Of a stretch of 64,000 bases of DNA, positions 31,872 to 40,757 are shown one piece after another. Each line of letters opens with the position of its first letter. Positions within the stretch are counted from its first letter, which is position 1. The stretch is from Paenibacillus radicis (ex Gao et al. 2016) (GTDB lineage: Bacteria; Bacillota; Bacilli; Paenibacillales; Paenibacillaceae): positions 23,533 through 87,532 of the forward strand of contig NZ_BMHY01000019.1 in NCBI RefSeq assembly GCF_014641555.1. The letters run 5' to 3'. The position numbers were made by a program, and so were the translations under genes. Under the pieces are notes generated by a model. That model saw only the letters and a list, made by a program, of their open reading frames with translations. It had not been told where the DNA came from and ran no database searches.

Positions 31872-32951
31872 ATGAGCAAACTGCTGAGCAAACTGCCATA
31901 TGAAGTTCAAACGGAGCCCGTAAAACCGCTGTCCGTGTTGTCGCTCGACGGTGACGTAGTGAATCCGGACCTGATGCCGGAGCTTTCTGACGAGCAATTA
32001 AAAGAAATTATGTACCGCATGGTATTTACGCGTACTTGGGATGAGCGCGCTGTAAACTTGGGTCGTCAAGGACGCCTTGGTTTCTACGCGCCGGTATCCG
32101 GACAAGAAGCTTCCATGATCGGCAGCGAATATGCCGTTAATAAAGATGATTTTATCTGCCCGGGCTACCGTGATATTCCGCAGCTCGTATGGCATGGATT
32201 GCCAATGTACCAAGCATTCCTGTACTCCCGTGGCCACCAGCACGGCGGACAAATTCCTGAGGACGTACACGTTCTGATGCCGCAAATCATTATCGGCGCA
32301 CAAGTGCTGCATGCAGCTGGCGTTGCAATGGCATTCAAAAAACGTGGTGAGAAACGCGTTGCTATCACTTATACAGGTGACGGCGGTTCATCCGAAGGCG
32401 ATTTCTACGAGAGCTTGAACTTTGCTGGCGCATTTAAGCTGCCAGTCATTTATGTCGTTCAAAACAACCGTTTTGCGATTACGACACCTTACGAGAAGCA
32501 AACGGCTGCACTGTCCGTTGCTCATAAATCGGTAGCCGCAGGCATCAAAGGCGTGCAAGTAGACGGCATGGACGTGCTTGCTGTTATTAAAGCTGTATCC
32601 GAAGCAGCTGAGCGCGGCCGCAATGGCGAAGGCGCTACGCTGCTTGAACTGCTGACATACCGTTTCCGTCCGCACTCGCTGTCCGATGATACGACGAAAT
32701 ACCGGACAAAAGATGAAGAAGCTGAATGGGCGCTGAAAGATCCGCTTATTCGTTTCGGCAAATTTTTGGAGAAAAAAGGCCTTTGGACGGAAGAAGATAC
32801 GAACCGCGTAAAAGAGGAAGCGAAAGCTACCGTTAACGAGCAAATCAAGAAAGCGGAAGCGACTGAGAAAATGACGGTTTCCGGCTTGATCGACTCGATG
32901 TTCGAATCGACGCCTCAACATCTGGAAGAGCAAAAGGCTGACTTTCAATAA
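31872..32951 (+). CDS. pdhA: pyruvate dehydrogenase E1 alpha subunit
   Basis: Thiamine-diphosphate-dependent E1 alpha chain of the pyruvate dehydrogenase complex, which decarboxylates pyruvate and passes the acetyl group to the E2 lipoyl arm. The ThDP/Mg motif G-D-G-G-S-S-E-G-D-F-Y-E-S and the closing N-N motif (V-V-Q-N-N-R-F-A-I) are present, as is the substrate-loop His in R-G-H-Q-H-G-G. The 359 residues are normal for the Gram-positive heterotetramer. GAGGTGAG precedes the ATG. It is first in pdhABCD, and codon choice is strongly biased, as in highly expressed genes. Confidence 0.95.
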   Translation: MSKLLSKLPYEVQTEPVKPLSVLSLDGDVVNPDLMPELSDEQLKEIMYRMVFTRTWDERAVNLGRQGRLGFYAPVSGQEASMIGSEYAVNKDDFICPGYRDIPQLVWHGLPMYQAFLYSRGHQHGGQIPEDVHVLMPQIIIGAQVLHAAGVAMAFKKRGEKRVAITYTGDGGSSEGDFYESLNFAGAFKLPVIYVVQNNRFAITTPYEKQTAALSVAHKSVAAGIKGVQVDGMDVLAVIKAVSEAAERGRNGEGATLLELLTYRFRPHSLSDDTTKYRTKDEEAEWALKDPLIRFGKFLEKKGLWTEEDTNRVKEEAKATVNEQIKKAEATEKMTVSGLIDSMFESTPQHLEEQKADFQ

Positions 32952-33007
32952 TTAAACGCTGAAATGGGATTTTGCACAAAGCAAAATTGAGGGAGGATCT
33001 GACGATA

Positions 33008-33985
33008 ATGGCTCAAATGAATATGCTGGAAGCGATCCGCGACGCATTGCGCGTGGAGCTGAAACGTGACGAGAACGTGCTTATCTTCGGTGAGGACGTA
33101 GGTAAAGTCGGCGGGGTATTCCGCGTAACAGAAGGTTTGCAAGAAGAATTCGGCGAGGAGCGCGTATTCGATACGCCGCTTGCAGAATCCGCTATTGGCG
33201 GCTTGGCGGTAGGCATGGGTATTCAAGGCTTCCGTCCAGTTGCTGAAATTCAATTCGTCGGCTTCATTTATGAAGCGATGGACCAAATGTTTATCCAAGC
33301 GGCACGTATGCGTTACCGTTCGGGCGGCCGCTACAATTCGCCAATCGTATTCCGTACGCCATTTGGCGGCGGCGTAAAAGCGGCTGAATTGCACACGGAT
33401 TCCTTGGAAGGCTTGGCTGTTCAAACACCGGGCATCAAGGTTGTAATTCCTTCGAACCCTTACGATGCTAAAGGTCTTATGATCGCAGCTATTCGTGATA
33501 ATGATCCAGTCTTTTTCATGGAGCATTTGAACTTGTACCGTGCATTCCGCGCAGATGTGCCAGAAGGCGAGTACACCATTGAAATCGGCAAAGCTAACGT
33601 TGTCCGTGAAGGCAGCGACGTAACGATTATCGCTTACGGCATGATGGTTCACACTGCAGTTAAAGCAGCAGAAGAACTTGAGAAAACAGGCGTGAAGGCG
33701 GAAGTTATCGACCTTCGCTCGCTCGTGCCGCTCGATATCGATACAATCGTAGCTTCCATTAAGAAAACAAACCGCGCTATCGTTGTACAAGAAGCACAAA
33801 AAACTTCCGGTATTGCAGCAGAAGTAATTGCGCAAATCAACGAAAAAGCGATTTTGCACCTGGAAGCGCCAGTGCTTCGCGTTGCAGGTCCGGATACTGT
33901 ATATCCATTCGCGCAAATCGAAGATACATGGCTTCCTACACCAGCCCGCATCGTTGCGGCAGTTAACAAAGTAATGACGTTCTAA
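33008..33985 (+). CDS. pdhB: pyruvate dehydrogenase E1 beta subunit
   Basis: Partner of PdhA in the E1 alpha2-beta2 tetramer; supplies part of the ThDP site. It starts A-Q-M-N-M-L-E-A-I-R-D-A-L. Typical segments are F-G-E-D-V-G-K-V-G-G-V-F, D-T-P-L-A-E-S-A-I-G-G and P-F-G-G-G-V-K-A-A-E-L-H-T-D-S. The 325 residues are full length. ATG 33008 lies 8 bases after GGGAGGA. The longer frame from 32972 has no ribosome site. Confidence 0.95.
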   Translation: MAQMNMLEAIRDALRVELKRDENVLIFGEDVGKVGGVFRVTEGLQEEFGEERVFDTPLAESAIGGLAVGMGIQGFRPVAEIQFVGFIYEAMDQMFIQAARMRYRSGGRYNSPIVFRTPFGGGVKAAELHTDSLEGLAVQTPGIKVVIPSNPYDAKGLMIAAIRDNDPVFFMEHLNLYRAFRADVPEGEYTIEIGKANVVREGSDVTIIAYGMMVHTAVKAAEELEKTGVKAEVIDLRSLVPLDIDTIVASIKKTNRAIVVQEAQKTSGIAAEVIAQINEKAILHLEAPVLRVAGPDTVYPFAQIEDTWLPTPARIVAAVNKVMTF

Positions 33986-33997
33986 TTGAAATAAATG

Positions 33998-34016
33998 GCC
34001 TCCTCTCCGGGGAGGC
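33998..34016 (+). other. intercistronic hairpin between pdhB and pdhC
   Basis: GCCTCC-TCTCCGG-GGAGGC: 6-bp GC stem with a 7-base loop and no T run. It is probably an RNA processing or stability element, not a terminator, since pdhC must be co-expressed with pdhAB. Confidence 0.55.
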
Positions 34017-34075
34017 GCAATTATATATCAACTCAACAGATATGATTGGGCAAATACGTAAAGGAGGTACTCAAC

Positions 34076-35407
34076 GTGGCGAAATTTGAATACCGGTTTC
34101 CAGAACTGGGCGAAGGTTTGCACGAAGGCGAGATTATTAAAGTGCATATCAAGCCGGGCGATAAGGTAACGGATGACGACATTATTATGGAAGTACAAAA
34201 CGATAAGGCGATTGTCGAAGTACCGTGTCCGGTTAACGGAACGGTTCTCGAGGTGCTTGTGAAAGATGGACAAGTGTGCCATATCGGCGAAATCGTCGCA
34301 TTGATCGATGCGGAAGGCGAATTGCCTGAGCAAGCGGCTCCTGCAGAAGAAGCTCCACAAGCATCTGCTCCAGCTGCGGCTCCAGCTCCTGCCGTTGAAG
34401 CGGCAGCGCCGGCACCGACTCCTGAAGCTCCAACAGCTGCTGCGGCAGCGCCAAAAGCAACAGGAGGAATCGTTCTTGCAACGCCTAGCGTTCGCAAATT
34501 TGCTCGTGAGCAAGGCGTGGACCTTACTGCTGTTAGCGGTACGGGCAAAAACGGCCGTATCACGCGTGAAGATGTAACAAACGGCGGAGCATCTGCTCCA
34601 GCGGCAGTGGAAGCTTCCACACCGGCAGCTTCGGCTTCGCAAGAAGCGGCAGCTCCAGCGGCGAAAGAGGCAGCAGCGGCTCCAACAGCAGCTGGTACTC
34701 CTTACCGTCCGGAAGAACGCGTACCGTTCAAAGGCATCCGTAAAGCGATTGCCAATGCAATGGTTAAATCGGTGTATACGGCTCCACACGTTACCATTAT
34801 GGATGAGGTTGACGTAACTGAGCTCGTAGCACTTCGTGCGAAATACAAACCATATGCGGAGAAAAAAGGCGCTAAGCTGACTTACCTGCCTTTCATCGTG
34901 AAAGCACTGGTTGCGGCTTGCCGTCAATTCCCAATTATGAACTCGACGCTGGACGAAGCAAATCAAGAAATCGTCTACCGTCAATATTACAATATCGGTA
35001 TTGCAACAGATACGGACAACGGTCTTATCGTTCCGGTTATCGAGGATGCTGACCGTAAAAATATTTGGATGGTTGCCGACTCCATCCGCGATCTTGCTGT
35101 TCGCGGCCGCGACGGCAAACTGAAACCAAACGAGCTGAGAGGCAGCACTATTTCGATCTCCAACATCGGCTCTGCTGGCGGCATGTTCTTCACACCAGTT
35201 ATCAACTTCCCTGAGGTTGCGATTCTGGGTACAGGCCGTATCTCGGAGAAACCGGTTGTACGCAATGGCGAAATCGTAGCGGCTCCTGTTATGGCATTGT
35301 CCCTGAGCTTCGATCACCGTTTGATCGATGGCGCAACGGCACAAAACTTTATGAACTACATTAAACAGCTGCTGGCACAGCCAGAGCTATTCATCATGGA
35401 GGTGTAA
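34076..35407 (+). CDS. pdhC: dihydrolipoamide acetyltransferase (E2)
   Basis: Core of the pyruvate dehydrogenase complex; transfers acetyl from lipoyl-lysine to CoA. One N-terminal lipoyl domain carries the modified Lys in Q-N-D-K-A-I-V-E-V. A long Ala/Pro-rich linker follows, then the peripheral-subunit binding domain (A-T-P-S-V-R-K-F-A-R-E), a second Ala/Pro linker, and the catalytic domain ending S-F-D-H-R-L-I-D-G-A-T-A, with active-site His and Asp. GTG 34076 follows AAAGGAGG directly, giving 443 residues. The in-frame ATG at 34046 precedes that site and is unlikely. Confidence 0.95.
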   Translation: MAKFEYRFPELGEGLHEGEIIKVHIKPGDKVTDDDIIMEVQNDKAIVEVPCPVNGTVLEVLVKDGQVCHIGEIVALIDAEGELPEQAAPAEEAPQASAPAAAPAPAVEAAAPAPTPEAPTAAAAAPKATGGIVLATPSVRKFAREQGVDLTAVSGTGKNGRITREDVTNGGASAPAAVEASTPAASASQEAAAPAAKEAAAAPTAAGTPYRPEERVPFKGIRKAIANAMVKSVYTAPHVTIMDEVDVTELVALRAKYKPYAEKKGAKLTYLPFIVKALVAACRQFPIMNSTLDEANQEIVYRQYYNIGIATDTDNGLIVPVIEDADRKNIWMVADSIRDLAVRGRDGKLKPNELRGSTISISNIGSAGGMFFTPVINFPEVAILGTGRISEKPVVRNGEIVAAPVMALSLSFDHRLIDGATAQNFMNYIKQLLAQPELFIMEV

Positions 35408-35410
35408 GAC

Positions 35411-36826
35411 ATGGTAGTAGGAGATGCTTCATTAGATATTGATACTCTAGTCATCGGTGCAGGTCCTGGCGGTTATGTTGCTGCAATTCGCGCGGCTCAA
35501 TTGGGCAAAAGCGTTCTTGTAGTAGACAAAGAATACGTCGGCGGCGTTTGCTTGAACGTAGGCTGCATTCCTTCCAAAGCCTTGATCTCTGCTTCTCATC
35601 AATACGAATCCGTTAACCACGCGTCCGCTTTCGGTATTTCCGCTAGCGACGTTAAAGTGGACTGGAGCAAAGTGCAAGAGTTCAAAAACGGCATCGTTAA
35701 AAAATTGACCGGCGGCGTTGCTTCCTTGCTGAAAGCAAACAAAGTTCAATATTTCAACGGTGAAGTGATGTTCATCAACGAAAACGAAGCACGCGTCTTC
35801 AACGATCAAGAAGCGCCGCGCTACCGTTTCAAAAACTGTATCATTGCAACAGGTTCCCGTCCGATCGAACTGAAAGCATTCCCTTTCAGCAAACGAATCG
35901 TATCCTCGACAGGCGCGTTGTCGCTGCCTGAAATTCCGAAAAGCCTGATCGTTATCGGCGGCGGCTATATCGGTATCGAGCTTGGCCAAATGTACTCGAA
36001 ATTCGGCACGAAAGTGACCGTTATCGAGGGTGGAGACACGATTCTTCCTGGCTTCGACAAAGATATGTCCTCGATCGTTGCGAAGAAGCTTAAAGGCACT
36101 AACGTCGACATCGTTACCGGCGCTATGGCGCAAGGCGCAGAGCAAACCGACAACGACGTAACGTTGACTTATAAAGTTGGCGACAAAGAAGAAAAAGTAA
36201 CGGCTGATTACCTGCTCGTTACCGTTGGACGCCGACCAAACACCGATGGCGACCTCGGTCTGGAACTTGCTAACGTTAAAGTTAGCGAGCGCGGCCTGGT
36301 TGAAGTTGACGGCCAATGCCGTACAAGCAACCCTAACATCTTCGCAATCGGCGACATCATTGCAGGACCTGCTCTTGCGCATAAAGCGATGTACGAAGGC
36401 CGCGTTGCTGCTGAAGCAATTGCTGGACTGCCTAGCGTTATCGACTACAAATGCGTACCTGCAGTTTGCTTCTCCGATCCGGAATGCGCAAGCGTGGGCT
36501 ACTCCGAGAAGGAAGCGAAAGAAAAAGGCCACGAGACGCAAGTCGGCAAATTCCCATTTGCAATCAACGGCCGTGCAATGTCGCTTAATGCAAACGAAGG
36601 CTTCGTGAAAATCGTTGCTGACAAAAACACGGGTCTCGTGCTCGGCGCGCAAATTATCGGTACAGAAGCTTCCAACATGATTGCTGAGCTGGGTCTTGCA
36701 ATCGAGATGGGCGCTACGCTGGAAGATATCGCGCTGACGATTCACGCGCATCCAACGCTTGGCGAAATCGTGCTTGACGCTGCTGAAGTAGCGCTGGGTC
36801 ACCCGATCCACACGGTTGTAAAATAA
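35411..36826 (+). CDS. pdhD: dihydrolipoamide dehydrogenase (E3)
   Basis: FAD-dependent disulfide oxidoreductase that reoxidises E2-bound dihydrolipoamide using NAD+. The FAD site is V-I-G-A-G-P-G-G-Y, and the redox disulfide is G-G-V-C-L-N-V-G-C-I-P. The NAD site is V-I-G-G-G-Y-I-G-I-E, and the second FAD motif is F-A-I-G-D-I. The C-terminal catalytic His-Glu is in T-I-H-A-H-P-T-L-G-E. The 471 residues are full length. GGAGGTG lies across the pdhC stop, so translation is coupled. Confidence 0.96.
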   Translation: MVVGDASLDIDTLVIGAGPGGYVAAIRAAQLGKSVLVVDKEYVGGVCLNVGCIPSKALISASHQYESVNHASAFGISASDVKVDWSKVQEFKNGIVKKLTGGVASLLKANKVQYFNGEVMFINENEARVFNDQEAPRYRFKNCIIATGSRPIELKAFPFSKRIVSSTGALSLPEIPKSLIVIGGGYIGIELGQMYSKFGTKVTVIEGGDTILPGFDKDMSSIVAKKLKGTNVDIVTGAMAQGAEQTDNDVTLTYKVGDKEEKVTADYLLVTVGRRPNTDGDLGLELANVKVSERGLVEVDGQCRTSNPNIFAIGDIIAGPALAHKAMYEGRVAAEAIAGLPSVIDYKCVPAVCFSDPECASVGYSEKEAKEKGHETQVGKFPFAINGRAMSLNANEGFVKIVADKNTGLVLGAQIIGTEASNMIAELGLAIEMGATLEDIALTIHAHPTLGEIVLDAAEVALGHPIHTVVK

Positions 36827-36857
36827 ATAATAGTTACTTGCGGCTATGCCGCAATGG

Positions 36858-36896
36858 GGAGGCTTCGCGGCTGTTTCAGCACGCGAGCCTCCTTTT
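36858..36896 (+). terminator. intrinsic terminator of pdhABCD
   Basis: GGAGGCTTCGCG pairs with CGCGAGCCTCC (one bulge), followed by TTTT. A small perfect hairpin TTGCGGC-TAT-GCCGCAA lies just before it at 36838-36854. Confidence 0.75.
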
Positions 36897-36943
36897 GCAT
36901 ATATGCATATACTAACGAAAGCGAAACCAAAGGGGCGGAGCCA

Positions 36944-37432
36944 ATGGAGAAGGCCGGGAAAAAAGCGAAGGAATCGAGAACGGTAATGACGCAAATTATT
37001 TTTCCGCTGGATACGAATCACCATGATACGATGTTTGGCGGCAAAGTGATGGAATATATGGATAAAGTCGCAGCCATCTCTGCCATGCGCCATGCCCGTA
37101 TGCAGGTCGTAACGGCTTCGACAGACAGCCTGGATTTCGTGGCACCCATCAAGGTCGGCGAGGTCATCGAAATCGAGGCTTACGTGACAAGAACAAATCA
37201 CAGCTCGATGGAAGTGTACGTATCCGTGCAATCCGAAAATTTGTTTTCCGGCCATAAGACGACGACGGTTACTGCTTTCTTTACGTTTGTAGCTCTGGAT
37301 GATTACGGTAAGCCCGCCCAGGTCGCGCCGATTATCCCGGAGACGGAGGAAGAATGCAGCCTTTATGAGAGCGCTCCAGAGCGTTATATGCTGCGAAAAA
37401 AAAGAATCAGACAACGAAATCTTACCGTCTAG
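36944..37432 (+). CDS. hot-dog-fold acyl-CoA thioesterase (YkhA-like)
   Basis: Cytosolic acyl-CoA hydrolase of 162 residues. The acyl-CoA thioesterase signature N-H-H-D-T-M-F-G-G-K-V-M-E-Y-M-D carries the catalytic Asn/Asp region, and the V-A-P-I-K-V-G-E and S-S-M-E-V-Y-V strands follow. Relatives hydrolyse medium or long acyl-CoA. AAAGGGGCGG precedes ATG 36944. The frame reaching back to 36854 runs through the pdh terminator and is not used. Confidence 0.85.
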   Translation: MEKAGKKAKESRTVMTQIIFPLDTNHHDTMFGGKVMEYMDKVAAISAMRHARMQVVTASTDSLDFVAPIKVGEVIEIEAYVTRTNHSSMEVYVSVQSENLFSGHKTTTVTAFFTFVALDDYGKPAQVAPIIPETEEECSLYESAPERYMLRKKRIRQRNLTV

Positions 37433-37498
37433 TGGCTCGAATTGGACGTGACATGATAGAATAGAAAGACGAAAGCTTCTTAGCAGGGGGATAAAGAG

Positions 37499-38467
37499 AT
37501 GGGAAATCAATTGACTAGCGAGAACGAATATTTGCAGTTGCTGCGCCATGTGCTTAAGGACGGAGCGAAGAAGGAAGACCGTACAGGAACCGGAACGATC
37601 TCCGTATTCGGCTATCAAATGCGCTTTAACTTACAAGAAGGCTTCCCGCTTCTAACGACGAAGCGCGTACCTTTCAAACTTATCGTCAGCGAGCTGTTGT
37701 GGTTCATTAAAGGCGATACGAACATCCGATATTTATTGCAGCACAACAATAACATATGGAATGAATGGGCGTTCAAAAAGTGGGTGGAGAGCGCCGATTA
37801 CAGCGGTCCTGATATGACCGATTTCGGTCTTCGCTCCCAAACTGATGAAGCATTCAATACTTTATACGAAGAGCAAATGGCGGCGTTCAAGTCACGGATC
37901 TTGACGGATGATGCATTTGCCGCTAAATACGGCGAGCTGGGCAACGTATACGGCAAACAATGGCGTGAATGGCAGACGACACGGGGAGACAGCGTCGACC
38001 AGCTGAAGGACGTTATCCGCACGATCAAAAGCAACCCGGATTCCAGAAGACTGATCGTTTCTGCATGGAATCCAGAGGATGTACCGACCAATATGGCGCT
38101 GCCGCCTTGTCATACGATGTTTCAGTTCTACGTATCGGAGGGTAAGCTCTCTTGCCAGCTCTATCAGCGGAGCGGAGACATTTTCCTCGGCATCCCGTTC
38201 AATATCGCAAGCTATGCGCTGCTGACGCATCTCGTCGCGCATGAATGCGGTCTGGAGGTCGGCGATTTTATCCACACGCTGGGTGACGCTCACATTTATT
38301 TGAATCATCTGGAGCAAATTAATACGCAGCTGGAACGGGAACCTCGTGAGCTGCCGCAATTAAAGATTGATCCGTCTGCGGGGTCGATTTTCGACATTGG
38401 CGTGGAGCATTTATCCATCGAAAATTACACGCCGCATCCGACGATCAAAGCGCCAGTTGCGGTTTAA
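37499..38467 (+). CDS. thyA: thymidylate synthase
   Basis: Makes dTMP from dUMP with methylenetetrahydrofolate. Catalytic C204 is in P-P-C-H-T-M-F-Q-F-Y. The dUMP phosphate Arg site is S-R-R-L-I-V-S-A-W-N, the Y-Q-R-S-G-D and H-T-L-G-D-A-H-I-Y motifs are intact, and the product ends in A-V-A-V as many do. The 322 residues include the roughly 50-residue insert (D-Y-S-G-P-D-M-T-D-F region) seen in Lactobacillus-type enzymes and absent from E. coli ThyA. GGGGGATAAAG lies upstream. dfrA follows after 17 bases. Confidence 0.95.
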   Translation: MGNQLTSENEYLQLLRHVLKDGAKKEDRTGTGTISVFGYQMRFNLQEGFPLLTTKRVPFKLIVSELLWFIKGDTNIRYLLQHNNNIWNEWAFKKWVESADYSGPDMTDFGLRSQTDEAFNTLYEEQMAAFKSRILTDDAFAAKYGELGNVYGKQWREWQTTRGDSVDQLKDVIRTIKSNPDSRRLIVSAWNPEDVPTNMALPPCHTMFQFYVSEGKLSCQLYQRSGDIFLGIPFNIASYALLTHLVAHECGLEVGDFIHTLGDAHIYLNHLEQINTQLEREPRELPQLKIDPSAGSIFDIGVEHLSIENYTPHPTIKAPVAV

Positions 38468-38484
38468 GGGGAAGGGGAAACGAC

Positions 38485-38988
38485 ATGTCTATTACGATGA
38501 TCGCGGCGATGGACCGCAATCGTACGATTGGGTTCGGCAATCGGCTGCCTTGGAAGCTGCCGGCAGAAATGGCTTATTTCAAAAGAAATACAATAGGCAA
38601 GACGATCATTATGGGTCGCAAAACATTTGAATCATTTCGCAGCAAACCGCTGCCTAACCGCAGAAACGTCGTCTTAACGAGACAGGAAAATGCTTCTTTC
38701 GAGGGCTGCGAGACAGTAGGCTCCGTGCAAGAGGCGATTGAGCGGTTTGGCGGCGAAGATTTGATGATTATCGGGGGGGAAGAAATTTACGCGCAATTTT
38801 TACCCTTTGCAGACAAGCTTTTACTGACTGAAGTTCACACCTCTGTTCCAGAAGGGGATGCCTATTTTCCGGTGTTTTCTATGGAGGAGTGGACGCTTGT
38901 TCATCAGGAGCCGGTGGCAAGTGATGAAGCCAATGCTTACCCATTTACTTTCCAAACCTTTACACGTTCGGGACAGACTGGCTTGTAA
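38485..38988 (+). CDS. dfrA: dihydrofolate reductase
   Basis: Regenerates tetrahydrofolate from the dihydrofolate made by ThyA, using NADPH. Signature parts are A-A-M-D-R-N-R-T-I-G, L-P-W-K-L-P-A-E-M-A-Y-F-K with acidic Glu in the folate pocket, I-M-G-R-K-T-F-E-S, and I-I-G-G-E-E-I-Y. The trimethoprim-sensitive type has Asp or Glu at that pocket position, as here. The 167 residues are normal. Co-transcribed with thyA. Confidence 0.94.
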   Translation: MSITMIAAMDRNRTIGFGNRLPWKLPAEMAYFKRNTIGKTIIMGRKTFESFRSKPLPNRRNVVLTRQENASFEGCETVGSVQEAIERFGGEDLMIIGGEEIYAQFLPFADKLLLTEVHTSVPEGDAYFPVFSMEEWTLVHQEPVASDEANAYPFTFQTFTRSGQTGL

Positions 38989-39092
38989 TACGAACGTTAT
39001 GTCATAAAGTGCAAATGATTGTACGGATAATCCATATGCGGTTTCAAGCTGGAATGATACGATTTTTAGAAACACTAGGAATCAAAATGTTG

Positions 39093-39158
39093 TTGAATAT
39101 TAGTCGTATTCCCCTTATAGTTTGAGAGAGAAAAACCGCATAAGCTAAGGGAATAACG
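39093..39158 (+). promoter_or_regulatory. gltD promoter with an overlapping dyad
   Basis: TTGAAT (39093-39098), 17 bases, TATAGT (39116-39121). An imperfect inverted repeat overlaps the -10: CGTATTCCCCTTATAG (39105-39120) with CTAAGGGAATAACG (39145-39158). The two arms flank the expected transcription start, so a dimeric regulator is more likely than an RNA hairpin. I do not recognise it as a TnrA, GltC or CodY site. Confidence 0.5.
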
Positions 39159-39176
39159 GATGGAGGAAATGCGAGC

Positions 39177-40661
39177 ATGTCTACACCTACAGGATTTATG
39201 GAATATAAGCGCGAGCTCCCGGTTGACCGCGATCCGCTGGAACGGATCAAGGATTGGGATGAATTTCATAAGCATATGTCGAATGAGCAGCTGCGGACGC
39301 AAGGCGCGCGCTGCATGGATTGCGGAACGCCATACTGCCATACAGGCATGGAGCTTGCCGGCTCCACCTCCGGTTGCCCAGTCAATAACCTTATTCCAGA
39401 ATGGAATAATTTGATCTACCGCGGTTTATGGCGTGAAGCGCTTGACCGTTTGCACAAAACGAACAACTTCCCAGAGTTCACTGGCCGTGTATGCCCGGCT
39501 CCATGCGAGGGTTCATGTACGGTTGGTCTGATCGGCGATGCCGTTACCATTAAGACGATCGAGCAAGCGATTATTGATCGCGGCTTCGAAGAGGGCTGGG
39601 TCGTTCCGCAACCGCCAAAAATGCGTACAGGCAAACGCGTAGCCGTCGTTGGCTCCGGTCCTGCAGGCATGGCTTGCGCGGCTCAACTGAACAAAGCAGG
39701 CCATTCTGTAACGGTATACGAGCGCGCAGACCGCATCGGCGGCTTGCTCACTTACGGCATTCCAACGATGAAGCTGGACAAAAAAGTCGTTCAACGCCGT
39801 GTAGACCTGATGACGGAAGAAGGCATCGACTTCGTAACGAATACCGAAATCGGTAAAGACATTACGGCGACAGAATTGAAAGAGCAGTTTGATGCTGTTG
39901 TCCTCTGCGGCGGCGCAACGAAAGCTCGCGAAGTAGAGATCGAAGGCCGCGACCTGCAGGGCGTCCACCTGGCAATGGATTATTTGAACGGTACAATCAA
40001 AAGCTACCTGGACTCCAATCTGGAGGACGGCAACTATATTTCGGCGAAAGACAAGCATGTTATTGTAATCGGCGGCGGCGACACCGGTACGGACTGCGTT
40101 GCTACAGCTCTGCGTCATGGCTGCAAATCGATTACACAATTCGGTACGCATGCTAAAGCTCCTCTTGAGCGTGACAGAGTGAACAATCCGTGGCCGCAAT
40201 TCCCGAACGTGTACACACTGGATTACGCGCAAGAAGAAGCTAAAGCACTGTACGGCGAAGACCCGCGCGCGTTCTCGGTGCTGACGAAGAAATTCGTTGG
40301 TGAGAATGGCGTTTTGAAAGAGCTGCATACGGTTCAAATCGAGCGTACGGTGGATGAAACCGGCCGCAAAATATATAATGAGATTCCAGGCACAGAAAAA
40401 GTATGGCCTGCTGATCTCGTATTTATCGCAGTAGGTTTCGAAGGCCCTGAGAACACGCTGATTAATCAGCTTGGCTTGGATCAAGACCGTCGTTCGAATG
40501 TGAAAGCCGCATATGGCAAATACACGACGAACGTGGACAAAGTATTTGCTGCCGGCGACATGCGCCGCGGTCAAAGCTTGGTTGTCTGGGCGATCAACGA
40601 GGGCCGTGAAGCGGCTCGCGAGGTCGATAAATATTTAATGGGCGCCACTCAGTTGCCTTAA
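39177..40661 (+). CDS. gltD: glutamate synthase small subunit (NADPH-oxidising)
   Basis: FAD and Fe-S flavoprotein that feeds electrons from NAD(P)H to the large glutamate synthase subunit. N-terminal cysteine clusters C-M-D-C-G-T-P-Y-C and C-P-A-P-C-E-G-S-C coordinate 4Fe-4S centres. The FAD loop is V-V-G-S-G-P-A-G-M-A-C, and the NADPH loop is V-I-G-G-G-D-T-G-T-D-C. It closes with F-A-A-G-D-M-R-R-G-Q-S-L-V. The 494 residues are full length. The large subunit gltA/gltB is not adjacent. GGAGG precedes ATG 39177, and a terminator follows. Confidence 0.93.
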   Translation: MSTPTGFMEYKRELPVDRDPLERIKDWDEFHKHMSNEQLRTQGARCMDCGTPYCHTGMELAGSTSGCPVNNLIPEWNNLIYRGLWREALDRLHKTNNFPEFTGRVCPAPCEGSCTVGLIGDAVTIKTIEQAIIDRGFEEGWVVPQPPKMRTGKRVAVVGSGPAGMACAAQLNKAGHSVTVYERADRIGGLLTYGIPTMKLDKKVVQRRVDLMTEEGIDFVTNTEIGKDITATELKEQFDAVVLCGGATKAREVEIEGRDLQGVHLAMDYLNGTIKSYLDSNLEDGNYISAKDKHVIVIGGGDTGTDCVATALRHGCKSITQFGTHAKAPLERDRVNNPWPQFPNVYTLDYAQEEAKALYGEDPRAFSVLTKKFVGENGVLKELHTVQIERTVDETGRKIYNEIPGTEKVWPADLVFIAVGFEGPENTLINQLGLDQDRRSNVKAAYGKYTTNVDKVFAAGDMRRGQSLVVWAINEGREAAREVDKYLMGATQLP

Positions 40662-40701
40662 TGGCCAACCTGCATTAGTATAATTAATAGCATGAAATGA
40701 T

Positions 40702-40727
40702 AAAAAGCGCCTTCGGGCGCTTTTTAT
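40702..40727. terminator. intrinsic terminator after gltD
   Basis: Stem AAAAAGCGCC/GGCGCTTTTT with a stable TTCG tetraloop. It is symmetrical, so it can work on either strand. Confidence 0.88.
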
Positions 40728-40757
40728 TGCTGTTAGCGAACAGGAGGCTATTCATTC

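Noticed and set aside
35447..37618. 723-codon minus-strand open frame opposite pdhD, the thioesterase gene and the thyA start
   Set aside because: It is antisense to pdhD with strong codon bias, which removes stops on the other strand. There is no ribosome site and the product is Phe/His/Arg-rich nonsense. Similar long antisense frames over pdhA, pdhB and pdhC are shadows too.
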